Positions 40,101 through 47,427 of a stretch of 64,000 bases of DNA are shown one piece after another (within the stretch, counting starts at the first letter, position 1; every line of letters begins with the position of its first letter). Under the pieces are notes generated by a model that did no database searches, had not been told where the DNA came from, and worked only from the letters and a program-made list of their open reading frames with translations. This DNA is from an uncultured Planctomycetia bacterium (GTDB lineage: Bacteria; Planctomycetota; UBA1135; GCA-002686595), in NCBI GenBank assembly GCA_937952135.1, contig CALFYL010000408.1, positions 1 through 64,000 on the forward strand, in the 5' to 3' direction. Made by a program: the position numbers and the translations under genes.

Positions 40101-41833
40101 GCATCGGCCGTCGCACCTTGCGCCTCAGCGCGCGCCGGCTTCAACTGCCCGAGGACAGCCGGCTCTCGATCCTGCTCTCCATCGACGACATCACGGACCA
40201 GAGCCAGGCGCTGAACGCGCTCAGGCTGTCGGAGCTGCGCTACCGGCGCCTGTTCGAGTCCTCGAAGGACGGGATCGTGATCCTCGACTTCGACAGCGCC
40301 CGCATCACCGACGCCAACCCGTCCTTGGCCGATCTGCTCGGCTACTCCGTCGCGGAGCTGCTCGGCAAAGAACTGTGGCAGATCGGGCTGTTCGCCGACG
40401 CCGCGGCGAGCAAGCGCGCGGTGCGAGCGCTCCAGAGCGACGGCTACCTGCGCTACGAGGACTTGCCGCTCAAGACCCACGATGGGCGTTCGATCGACGT
40501 CGAGTTCGTGAGCAACGTGTACTCGCAGGGAGAGCGGCCGCTCATCCAGTGCCACATCCGCGAGATCACGGAACGCAAGCGTCTGGAGTTCGAGCTGCAG
40601 CAGCGCAACGCCGAACTGGCGGCTGCGGACACCGCCAAGGACAATTTCCTGGCCGCGCTGTCCCACGAGCTGCGCTCGCCGCTCAACATCGTCCTGTTGT
40701 GGTCGCAGATCATCGGCCGGCCCGGCGTCAGCCCCGAGACGCTGCGCACCGGCATCGACATCATCGAGCAGAGCACCCACTCGCAGGCGAGGCTCATCGA
40801 GGACCTGCTGGACGTTCACCGCATCTCGACGGGCGGCGTGCGACTGGAGCTCGATGTCGTGGAGCTCGTGCGTCTCGTGCGTTCGGTCGTCGAGAGCATG
40901 AAGCCGTCAGCGGCCGAGCGCGATCTTCGAATGACGCTGGAGTGCGAGCTCGCCTCGGCGCCGATGTCCGGCGATGCCGCACGCTTGCAGCAGGTGCTTC
41001 GAAACCTGCTCGGCAACGCGATCAAGTTCACGCCCAGGGGGGGCGAGATCCACATCGGTGTCACGCGTCGCGACTCGTTCGTGGACGTCGCCGTGAGCGA
41101 CACCGGAAGCGGCATCGAGCCCGCGCGCCTGTCCCAGATCTTCGAGCGCTTCCGCGAGCCGGACCCGCGAACCGCGGCGGGCAGCAGCGGACTCGGCTTG
41201 GGGCTCATCATCGCCCAGCGACTCGTCGAGCTGCACGGCGGAAGCCTGTCGGCCGCGAGCCCGGGCGAGGGCGCTGGATCGACGTTCACGGTCTCGTTGC
41301 CGCTGCTTCCGACGGCGAGGAAGACACAGAAGGCGAAGGCGAAGGCCTCGTCCCAGGGGCGTCCGTCGACGCCGGCCGCGTCCGCAGCCGAGGCGTCGCT
41401 CGCGGGCGCGCTCGTGCTCGTGGTGGACGACGATCGCGAGATGCGCGAAGCCGTTCGGCAGGTTCTCGAAGCGGCGGGCGCGCAGACGCAGAACGCGGCA
41501 TCGGCGGACCTCGCGCTCGAGTCGATCCAGGCCCGGCGCCCCGACGTGATCTTGAGCGACGTCGGAATGCCCGGCCGCGACGGCTACGAGTTCCTGCGCG
41601 CGGTGCGCGCGCTGCCCTCGCGCCGTGGAGGACGCATTCCTGCGATCGCCTTGACCGCCCACGCACGCGAGGAGGATCGCAAGCGCGCGCGGGAAGCCGG
41701 CTTCGACGAACACTTGGCGAAGCCGGTCGACGCCGAGAAGCTCCTGGAGACCTTGGCGGCCGTGCTCGCGCGGGCCCGGAGTGGGACCCGCGACGCGAAA
41801 GCCGCCGCGACCAAGCCGCGTCGCCGAACCTGA
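37121..41833 (+). CDS. CheB-CheR-PAS hybrid histidine kinase
   Basis: This 1570-residue cytoplasmic signalling protein starts with a Lys/Arg-rich tail (1-50). It then has a CheB methylesterase domain (about 60-250; Ser71 in GASAGG, QHL, GTATDGT) and a CheR methyltransferase domain (about 265-540; TSFFRDPEMF, VLGCSTGEEAYS, SCRNLLIYL). A region of about 170 residues, a coiled coil of NEELQ repeats (716-800) and three PAS domains (803-905, 912-1025, 1035-1155) follow. Last come HisKA with His1182 (LSHELRSP), HATPase (LLGNAIKF, DTGSGIEP, GLGLGL) and a receiver with Asp1480. Such proteins are usually not tied to flagella. GAGGG at 37112-37116 supports this start or the Met two codons on. Confidence 0.93.
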   Translation: MGMKKKRAGAGGGVRKRPGKSSKKRALVRTERASSAEKAAPVKLAKVEPGAVEPAPAEDSIAFSVVGIGASAGGLEAFTRLLQALPLDTGMAFVLVQHLAPHRESALAEILTRATKMPVEEVHGEPELEPNRVYVIPPDRNMLMDSGRLRLTKREVQGKQHPIDRFFSSLAEHQHHLAIGVVLSGTATDGTLGLEEIKAAGGITFAQDDSAQQPGMPQSAVASGCVDFVLSPEAIAAEIVRVGKHPYLRARKARGGPEAARLAAAHDKASLAPILELLRGATGVDFSQYKVNTLQRRISRRMLLQRKDGIDTYAEFARQNRAELDALYQDILISVTSFFRDPEMFAALKGSVLPALLAGRSAQEPLRVWVLGCSTGEEAYSYAMVLTEFLEAEHESASAQVFATDLNASSIERARAGVYSRDRLHSVSRERLRRFFIEQNGELRVSKSIRDMCVFSPHNVMSDPPFSRMDIVSCRNLLIYLEPELQQRVLPVLHYALKPKGFLVLGASESIGRFGDLFSAADSKQKIFAKKPGSGGVPRMPLFNARSVSGAAGLAKPPQVEGLARSAARWTTPPSTDVHKEADRLLATFAPPAVLVNAELEILQFRGDTEPFLAPAQGKASHSVLKMAREELRVPLRTLLHRAKKENAPAREDGVRVNSLGRRREVSLEVLPVRGATTLDGCLLVLFLEAGAERDPRPKAVALRAPASEPSNANVARLEQELASTREHLQALMEQFEAANEELQASNEEAQSANEELQSINEELETSKEEIQSSNEELTTVNEELRNRNAELGQLNSDLTNLINGVHMAVVIVGRDLRIRRFSPLAEKLLSIIPTDVGRSISDIRTKLVVPDLDALLTGAIDTVTPFERDVKGGDGRWYSVRIRPYLTDENRIDGAVLSLVDIDAIRRAKDYAETIVATVRRPLLVLDSKLRVQSAGRAFYDAFQLTREAVEGQSFLELDDAQWDTPALRRSLEDLLRDDIAFDDLEVAREFPRIGRRTLRLSARRLQLPEDSRLSILLSIDDITDQSQALNALRLSELRYRRLFESSKDGIVILDFDSARITDANPSLADLLGYSVAELLGKELWQIGLFADAAASKRAVRALQSDGYLRYEDLPLKTHDGRSIDVEFVSNVYSQGERPLIQCHIREITERKRLEFELQQRNAELAAADTAKDNFLAALSHELRSPLNIVLLWSQIIGRPGVSPETLRTGIDIIEQSTHSQARLIEDLLDVHRISTGGVRLELDVVELVRLVRSVVESMKPSAAERDLRMTLECELASAPMSGDAARLQQVLRNLLGNAIKFTPRGGEIHIGVTRRDSFVDVAVSDTGSGIEPARLSQIFERFREPDPRTAAGSSGLGLGLIIAQRLVELHGGSLSAASPGEGAGSTFTVSLPLLPTARKTQKAKAKASSQGRPSTPAASAAEASLAGALVLVVDDDREMREAVRQVLEAAGAQTQNAASADLALESIQARRPDVILSDVGMPGRDGYEFLRAVRALPSRRGGRIPAIALTAHAREEDRKRAREAGFDEHLAKPVDAEKLLETLAAVLARARSGTRDAKAAATKPRRRT

Positions 41834-41845
41834 GCGCCGTGCCGC

Positions 41846-42772
41846 TCAGTCGCGGCGCAGGAAGTCGACGAGGTCCTTCTCGAGTTCGGCGAGGCCGTAG
41901 TCCATCACCGTCAACGAGCGGTAGATGATCTTCGAGAGCGCCTCGGGCGTGTTCGGGTTGAGATCGCGCGGCGGCGGGTAGCTCAGGAAGTACGACAGCG
42001 ACAAGCGCTCGACTTCACCGCCTTGCTCGCGGCCAGCGTACTGCCACGGAACTTCGTCGAAGGGGAGCACTCCGGTGAGGATCTCGTAGAGCATCACGCC
42101 GATGCCCATGACGTCGGCCTTCTGGTCGCGCAGGAGCAGCGGGTTGTAGTGAGGCGTGGTCGTGATCACGCGGCGCTCGTCGCAGCGCAGCGCGGGATCG
42201 ATCATCACCGCGGCGCCCGAAGGCTTCACGACGATGTTCTCGGGCTTGAGGTCGCCGTGGTACGCGAGCTCACCGGACTTGGCCAGCTTCTGCAGCGCGC
42301 GGACGATCGACAGGAACCAGTTGAGGCGGATGCCTTCGAGCGCGCGGATCTTCTCGCGCAGCGTCTTGCCGCGCACGTAGTCCATCACCGTCACGGTGCG
42401 GCCTTCGTGCGAGAACATCTCGCGCACGCCGACGAGGTTGGCGTTGCGAGCGCGGCGCAGCAGCTCGCCTTCGCTCTTCACCAGGCCGTCGATCTCCGAC
42501 GCGTCGAGGAAGTCGATGCGCGCGCCTTCCTTGCGGAAGAACACGGCCTCGGCCGGAGTTTCGTCGGGGCTGATGCCCTCGGGACGACGCTCGTTCGTGA
42601 CGTCGAGGAAACGCGTGACGTAGCGCCCGCCGCCGGCGATGTCGCCGAGCTTCAGAGCGACGAGTTCGCCTTTGGAGTCCGTCGCGAGGTAGACGAGGCC
42701 GAAGCCTCCACGCGCCAAGAACTCGCGGACTTTGTAGGCGCCAAGGTGTTCACCAGCAGCCAGCTTGATCAT
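41846..42772 (-). CDS. Ser/Thr protein kinase-like protein
   Basis: This 308-residue kinase-fold protein has a glycine loop, GGFGLVY (22-28), and ATP-anchoring Lys41 (VALK). The catalytic loop HGDLKPEN has Asp174, and the metal-binding DFG is changed to DPA (Asp192). The activation segment is short (TTTPHYNPLLLRDQKADVMGIGVMLYEILTG). It lacks the transmembrane segment and sensor domain common in bacterial kinases, so it is soluble and compact. The DFG change keeps the Asp, so activity is plausible. It converges with the hybrid kinase gene (12 bp between stops); no functional link is proven. Confidence 0.83.
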   Translation of the reverse strand: MIKLAAGEHLGAYKVREFLARGGFGLVYLATDSKGELVALKLGDIAGGGRYVTRFLDVTNERRPEGISPDETPAEAVFFRKEGARIDFLDASEIDGLVKSEGELLRRARNANLVGVREMFSHEGRTVTVMDYVRGKTLREKIRALEGIRLNWFLSIVRALQKLAKSGELAYHGDLKPENIVVKPSGAAVMIDPALRCDERRVITTTPHYNPLLLRDQKADVMGIGVMLYEILTGVLPFDEVPWQYAGREQGGEVERLSLSYFLSYPPPRDLNPNTPEALSKIIYRSLTVMDYGLAELEKDLVDFLRRD

Positions 42773-43140
42773 CGGTGACGGTCGCAGAAGGGGTGCGCGA
42801 AGTGAGGGGAAAGGGGGCTTGTGCCGCCAGACTTTTCGCCCCGTGCGCCGCCTCGCCTGTAGCCATTCCTCGTCGCGGCGCCGGGCTTGCGACAGGCGTC
42901 TCGCCGCTGGTCCCCGGCGCGCTCGTGTGTCGCGAAACGCGACGCCGGACGTGGCGCGAAATGCGCCCGGATCGCGCGCGAATTGCGACATCCGAAGCGC
43001 TTTCCGGTGCGCCGTACGCAGCGCTCGCCAGGCTCGCACCGAGCGCGTCGAACTCACCGAGTTCGCCAGGCGCCTCGAGCTCGCCGAGTACGACGCTGTG
43101 CGCCGCCCGCGCCTTCACTCGCGCCGCGCGCTGAGTGCGC
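42773..43140. other. Intergenic region without a supported gene
   Basis: These 368 bp lie upstream of the kinase start and downstream of the small lipoprotein stop. Open frames exist on both strands, including an N-terminal extension of the kinase frame to 43057. Their translations are Arg/Ala-rich with no motif, so I call no gene. The kinase promoter is probably here. I see no hairpin or repeat that stands out. Confidence 0.4.
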
Positions 43141-43548
43141 TCAGTGCGTTGCTCGCTCGAGCACGACTTCCGCGAGGACGGCGCCTTCGCCGATCCCGAG
43201 GATCGCGCGCGCGCCGTCGAGCACCGGACCGACGCCCACGTAGCGCGGTTGCTCCTGGTGCGGCTCGAAGCGCCACGCACGGCCGTGGCCGTCGATCGTG
43301 CCGAGCTCCTGCTGCAGCTCGTTGCGCACGCTGTAGTAGTGCCGCGTCACGTCGGCGGCGGCTTGTGGCGCTCCGAAACGCACCACGATGCCGGCCACGC
43401 GTTCGCCCTCGAGCACGCGCCACATGCGCTGCACCTCGAGCACGATCGGTTTGGCCTGCTCGAGCCCCGGCGGCGCTTCCTCGACGGTCGTGCGACAACC
43501 GCTCAGCGCGGCCGACACGAACAGGACGGAAAGGATTGCCCGGTGCAT
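43141..43548 (-). CDS. Small putative lipoprotein of unknown function
   Basis: This 135-residue protein has a type II signal peptide (LFVSAALSGC, lipidated Cys18). The mature part is a compact alpha/beta-looking domain: an Arg-rich helix (VLEVQRMWRVLEGERVAG), the strands VVRFGAP and RHYYSVRNELQQELG, and a C-terminal GVGPVLDGARAILGIGEGAVLAEVVLE. I do not recognise a family. It is divergent from the methionine aminopeptidase gene across 90 bp, so the two may share a regulatory region. The start was chosen at the only Met giving a clean signal peptide. Confidence 0.65.
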   Translation of the reverse strand: MHRAILSVLFVSAALSGCRTTVEEAPPGLEQAKPIVLEVQRMWRVLEGERVAGIVVRFGAPQAAADVTRHYYSVRNELQQELGTIDGHGRAWRFEPHQEQPRYVGVGPVLDGARAILGIGEGAVLAEVVLERATH

Positions 43549-43638
43549 CGTCCGTCTTTCGACCGTCCAGCGTCCGGCCTTTTGCCGGACCCGCGAAGTT
43601 TGCCGCCCCCGGCCCAGCGCCGTATCCTCGCCCCCCGC

Positions 43639-44550
43639 ATGATCGCGCCCACGGACACGCTCGCCCTCGACAGCTTTCGCCGCGCCGGCCGGATCGCGGC
43701 CGAGTGCCGCAACTGGGCGGCCCGGAACATCCAGCCCGGCGTCGAGGTGCGCTTCATCCTCGAGACCATCGAGGACATGATCCGCGAGCGGGGGGCCCAG
43801 CCGGGCTTCCCGGCGCAGTCGTCGCGCAACAGCGTCGCGGCGCACTACTGCTCGCCGCTCGAGGATCCGCTGCGCTACGAGGAAGGCGACTGCGTCAAGG
43901 TCGACATCGGCGTGCACGTCGAGGGCTACGTCGCCGACACGGCGACCACGGTCGACCTGTCGAAGGACGGCCGTTGGCAGGGCCTCATCCGCGCTTCCGC
44001 GGACGCGCTGGCGGCGGCGATCGCGACCGTGGCCGACGGAGTTCCGGTCGGCGAGATCGGCGGCGCGATCGAGCGCACGATCATGAAGGCCGGCTACCAG
44101 CCCGTGCGCAACCTCACCGGCCACGGGCTCGGCCGCTGGAAGGTCCACACGCCGCCGCAGATCCCCAACCAGGCCGAGGGCGGCGGCGGACGCCTCAAGA
44201 GCGGGATGGTGTTCGCCATCGAGCCGTTCGCGTGCACGGGCAAGGGCTACATCACCGAACGCGGCAAGGCGGAGGTGTTCATGCTCGTGCGCCCGCCGCA
44301 ACGCGCGAAGGGCCTCGACCGCGACGTGCTCAAGGACATCGAGTCGTGGCGCGGGCTGCCGATCGCGCGGCGCTACTTTCGTCATCGCGATCCGCAAGTC
44401 GTCGACGACACGCTCAACAAGCTCGCGCGCCAGGGTTCGCTCGTGCGCTATCCGCCGCTGGTCGAGGCCGACGGCGTAATGGTCGCGCAGACCGAGCACT
44501 CGCTGTACCTGGGCCCCGACGGCGTCGAGATCCTGACGGCCGGCGCTTGA
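43639..44550 (+). CDS. Type 2 (archaeal-like) methionine aminopeptidase
   Basis: This 303-residue M24 peptidase removes the initiator Met from new proteins. The five metal ligands fit: Asp in KVDIGVHVEGYVAD (two Asp in this block), His in NLTGHGLG, Glu in FAIEPFACTG and Glu in QTEHSLYL. The TGHGLGRWKVHTPPQIPN segment and the insert of about 60 residues before the final QTEHS (KDIESWRGLPIARRYF...) mark type 2 enzymes, which are usual in archaea and eukaryotes but rare in bacteria. Whether a second, bacterial-type map gene exists elsewhere cannot be seen here. It is followed 19 bp later by a small glycosyltransferase-like gene. Confidence 0.85.
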   Translation: MIAPTDTLALDSFRRAGRIAAECRNWAARNIQPGVEVRFILETIEDMIRERGAQPGFPAQSSRNSVAAHYCSPLEDPLRYEEGDCVKVDIGVHVEGYVADTATTVDLSKDGRWQGLIRASADALAAAIATVADGVPVGEIGGAIERTIMKAGYQPVRNLTGHGLGRWKVHTPPQIPNQAEGGGGRLKSGMVFAIEPFACTGKGYITERGKAEVFMLVRPPQRAKGLDRDVLKDIESWRGLPIARRYFRHRDPQVVDDTLNKLARQGSLVRYPPLVEADGVMVAQTEHSLYLGPDGVEILTAGA

Positions 44551-44569
44551 GCCGCGCGGCGCGGGCGCG

Positions 44570-45286
44570 ATGAAGCTCGCGTTGGTGACCACCGCGCGCG
44601 TGGAGGGTTCGGCGGTCGGCGCCTATTCGGCGGCGTTGGCGGCGGAGCTTGCGAAGCTCGTCGAACTGAGCTTGTTCGTCGAGCCCGAGTTCGCGGCCGG
44701 CGAGGCGCACGGTGCGAAGTTGCGCCGCGCGGACGAGCTTCTGCCGCGCGAGTTCGATCAGGTGCTCTACCAGGTCGGCGACGAGGCGCGGCTGGCGTTC
44801 CTAGCGCCCATGGTGCGCGCGCTCGGCGGCGCGGTGGCCCTGCACGATTGGAAGCTGTTCGACTTCGCGTGCGCGGCGCGCCCCGAGCTTTCGCGCGGCG
44901 GGTTGCGCTCCTTCGTCGCCGCCGTTCGCGAAGGCGGAGTGGCGCAAGCCGCGCTGCACCGGCGGAGGCGAACCGATGCTCGCGCGCCGACGCCGGCGCT
45001 GAACCGCTCGATCGTGCGCTTCGGCGACGCGTTCGTGACGCACAGCGAGGCGCTGGGCCGCGCGATCCTCGACGAGCGCAACGCGCCGACGCCGGTCGGG
45101 ACCATCGCGCCGGATGTCGAGCTCGTCGAAGGGGTTGCGGGCGCGTGCACGGCGCTCGAGAGCTGCGAGGGTCGTTGGGACGCGGTCGCCGCGCGCTACG
45201 TCGAGCTGCTCGAGCGCTTTCCGAAGCCGCGCACGGCTCGCAAGACGCTGATCGCGATGCGCCTCGCGGCGCGCGCGCGGCGGTGA
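44570..45286 (+). CDS. Short GT4-like protein, N-terminal glycosyltransferase domain only
   Basis: This 238-residue protein resembles the N-terminal Rossmann half of GT-B family 4 glycosyltransferases. The markers are VLYQVGDEARLAFLAPMVRALGGAVALHD (usual YQ-G-N...LHD block) and NRSIVRFGDAFVTHSEALGRAIL (usual ADAVIVHSE block). It ends soon after, with a 50-residue helical tail (CEGRWDAVAARYVELLERFPK) where the UDP-sugar-binding C-terminal domain should start. No remnant of the missing domain is seen downstream, so it is either a truncated gene or a stand-alone subunit. It begins 19 bp after the aminopeptidase and may be co-transcribed. Confidence 0.65.
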   Translation: MKLALVTTARVEGSAVGAYSAALAAELAKLVELSLFVEPEFAAGEAHGAKLRRADELLPREFDQVLYQVGDEARLAFLAPMVRALGGAVALHDWKLFDFACAARPELSRGGLRSFVAAVREGGVAQAALHRRRRTDARAPTPALNRSIVRFGDAFVTHSEALGRAILDERNAPTPVGTIAPDVELVEGVAGACTALESCEGRWDAVAARYVELLERFPKPRTARKTLIAMRLAARARR

Positions 45287-45352
45287 ACTTTCCGTTCACG
45301 TCGTCCGAGCCGCCCCCACGCCTTCGGGGTTCGCCGCTACGATCGTCGGCCC

Positions 45353-46423
45353 ATGAAACTCGCCACGATCCTCCTTGCATTCTGCGCGCCGCTCTCCGTC
45401 TGCGCAGCGCAACAGTGCGGCGTCACGCACGTCACCGACTTCTCGAACACCCTCGACGGCGGCTGGAACTGGGGCGGACCCAACCAGACACAGCCCGCGT
45501 CGAACGGCTTCCCCGGCGCCTACCTGCGCACTGAAGGCATCGACACCTTCGCGCCGCAACTGCGCACCACCGGCACGTCGATCTTCACCGGCGATTACCG
45601 CGCCGCCGGAGTCAGCGCGCTGGGCGTCGACCTGCGCTCGTTCTCGATCGACTTCCCGACCTCGTGCCAGCGCCCGCTCTCGCTCGTGCTGACCGACGAC
45701 AACGGCACGCCGGGCAACTTCTCGGACGACGCGTTCGTCTACTACGTGTCCCCTGACGACATCCCGTGTGTCGATGGGCTGTGGCGCAGCTACTCGGTCG
45801 AGGTGCCTTCGTCGTCGGCCACGCTGCCCGCGGGTTGGGCCGTCGATCCGAACGCGACCGTTTCGCCCGACGCGGTTTGGAACCGCGTCATCGCGAACGT
45901 CACCGAAGTGAACTGGTTCTTCGGCGATCCGACCTTCTTCTTCATCTTCCAGATGTGGACGGTGGGTGCGGACAACCTCCGCATCGCGTTCGACGGCGGC
46001 GCGACGACCTACTGCACGTCGCAACGCAACTCGGCGAGCTGCCAGCCGAAGATCACGGCCTCGGGCACGCCGAGCGCTTCGCAGCCGGTGAGCTTCGACG
46101 TCACGTGCAGCGACGTGGTGAGCCAGAAGGCGGGGCTCTTCTTCTACGGCTACGACCGCCAGTCGACGCCGTTCAACGGCGGGTTCATGTGCGCGGTGCT
46201 GCCCCTGCGCCGCACGCCGGTGCAGAACTCGGGCGGTTCGGCGAGCGGCACGGATTGCACGGGAACCTTCGCCTTCGACTTGAACGCGTGGATCCAAGCG
46301 GGCTCGGACCCGGCGCTGCAGGCGGGCGCTGAACTCTACGGCCAGTTCTGGAGCCGCGACCCGCAGTCGGCGACCTCGAACGTCAACCTGTCGAACGCGG
46401 TGGCGCTGCACGTCTGCCCGTAG
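45353..46423 (+). CDS. Secreted protein with Cys-rich C-terminal module
   Basis: This 356-residue protein has a clear signal peptide (ILLAFCAPLSVCAAQ). Residues 20-215 are a beta-rich domain (DFSNTLDGGWNWG near the start, LGVDLRSFSIDFPT, DDNGTPGNFSDDAFVYYV). It looks like a laminin-G or carbohydrate-binding sandwich often found in secreted proteins with C-terminal sorting tags. Residues 218-356 are the module shared with the two propellers: TTYCTSQRNSASCQPKIT, GLFFYG, GGFMCAVLPLRRTPVQNSGG, DCTGTF and GQFWSRDP. The recurrence on a different N-terminal domain argues that the module is an independent unit. Confidence 0.8.
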   Translation: MKLATILLAFCAPLSVCAAQQCGVTHVTDFSNTLDGGWNWGGPNQTQPASNGFPGAYLRTEGIDTFAPQLRTTGTSIFTGDYRAAGVSALGVDLRSFSIDFPTSCQRPLSLVLTDDNGTPGNFSDDAFVYYVSPDDIPCVDGLWRSYSVEVPSSSATLPAGWAVDPNATVSPDAVWNRVIANVTEVNWFFGDPTFFFIFQMWTVGADNLRIAFDGGATTYCTSQRNSASCQPKITASGTPSASQPVSFDVTCSDVVSQKAGLFFYGYDRQSTPFNGGFMCAVLPLRRTPVQNSGGSASGTDCTGTFAFDLNAWIQAGSDPALQAGAELYGQFWSRDPQSATSNVNLSNAVALHVCP

Positions 46424-46447
46424 GTCGGACCCGCGCCACTCCGACAA

Positions 46448-46492
46448 CGCGCGCCGGCGCCCGCCTCGGTTCTCGAGGGGCGCCGGCGCGCG
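46448..46492. terminator. Strong hairpin between convergent genes
   Basis: A perfect 15-bp GC-only stem (CGCGCGCCGGCGCCC / GGGCGCCGGCGCGCG) with a 15-base loop fills the 76 bp between two convergent stops (46423 and 46500). There is no T-run beyond a short 'cgtcgttc'. It is probably a bidirectional terminator. Confidence 0.6.
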
Positions 46493-46499
46493 CCGTCGT

Positions 46500-47327
46500 T
46501 CAGACCTGGAGCGTCTTGAGCTTCGCCTTGGCGCCGTTGAGCACCACCGAGTCGTCGTTCAACGTCTGCGCGACCTTCTCGAGCACCTGCATCGGCGTGC
46601 TGCGCGCGAACTTCGCCATTCCGTCGCGGTCGGGTCCGAAGCCCTCGGCCTGCGCCCGCTGCCAGTACGCGCACTGGCCGAGCATGCCGTTGACGCTGAC
46701 CGAGTCGAACATGGTGTCGAGCGCGCGCGACGCGATGTCGAGGATCTGCGACTTCTGCAGCGTCTTTCCGCGGCTCGTCGCGAAGATCGTGTGGGCGGTC
46801 GAAGCGACCTGGAGCGCGCGCGCGAAGTCCGTTTGAGCCTTCACGACGTTCGGCGCCGACTGGTTCGTGGCGCCGGAGCGCTTGAACTCCTCGTTGCTCG
46901 CGAAGGACTTCACGAACGCGTCGCGCGGGAACTTCAGGTTGCCCACGGCGTTCACGATGTCGGGCCCGAGAACGGTTTCGAACACGCCGTTGTCGAGGCC
47001 CTTGATCGCGTTGTGCGCGTCGATGAGCAACTCGTCGAGCATGGCCTTGAGCGTCGAGGTGCGGATCTGCTTCAGCGCCGTCGACTCCGTCTCGAGCGTT
47101 CGGTTCAAGAGCTCGAGGTACTCCTGGCCGGCGCGCTTGAGCGAGTTGAGCGCCCGCTCGCCGTCGCTGCGCTTGCCCTTTGCGATGGCGGTGTCGAGGT
47201 CCTTGCACGCGGGTTCGATGCCCGTCGACTTGCGGAAGACCCCCAGCAGCTTCTCGCTGGGCTTCTTCTCCTTCACCGTGGTCTCGTACTTCGACTTCGC
47301 TTGCTTCCAGCGCTCCGTGAACGACAT
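46500..47327 (-). CDS. Helical protein of unknown function
   Basis: This 275-residue soluble protein has no signal peptide or membrane segment. It is rich in charged helices (RWKQAKSKYETTVKEKKPSEKLL at the start, LNSLKRAGQEYLELLNRTLETESTALKQIRTSTLKAMLDELL in the middle). A single SVNGMLGQCAYWQRAQAEGFGP segment follows, then a helical C-terminus. The N-terminal 100 residues could form a coiled coil or helical bundle. I do not recognise a family. It is 100 bp downstream of mutS on the same strand and could be read from the same transcript. Confidence 0.7.
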   Translation of the reverse strand: MSFTERWKQAKSKYETTVKEKKPSEKLLGVFRKSTGIEPACKDLDTAIAKGKRSDGERALNSLKRAGQEYLELLNRTLETESTALKQIRTSTLKAMLDELLIDAHNAIKGLDNGVFETVLGPDIVNAVGNLKFPRDAFVKSFASNEEFKRSGATNQSAPNVVKAQTDFARALQVASTAHTIFATSRGKTLQKSQILDIASRALDTMFDSVSVNGMLGQCAYWQRAQAEGFGPDRDGMAKFARSTPMQVLEKVAQTLNDDSVVLNGAKAKLKTLQV

Positions 47328-47427
47328 GGGGGCCTCGTGGCGGTTGGGAGGTGCGGGCGGGGAGGCTGGGTAGCCACAACCCTCCGCTCCCCGAACGCGC
47401 CTGAGTCCGAGTCGCGTGCGGCTGAGA

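Noticed and set aside
37079..40819. 1246-codon open frame on the minus strand across the hybrid kinase
   Set aside because: It is an antisense shadow of a GC3-biased gene whose domains are all recognisable on the plus strand.
42775..43134. Possible 119-residue plus-strand protein upstream of the kinase
   Set aside because: The translation is Ala/Arg/Ser-rich without motifs and overlaps the likely kinase promoter.
44570..45352. Frameshift explaining the missing half of the GT4-like protein
   Set aside because: No other frame downstream shows GT4 C-terminal motifs before the next gene starts at 45353.
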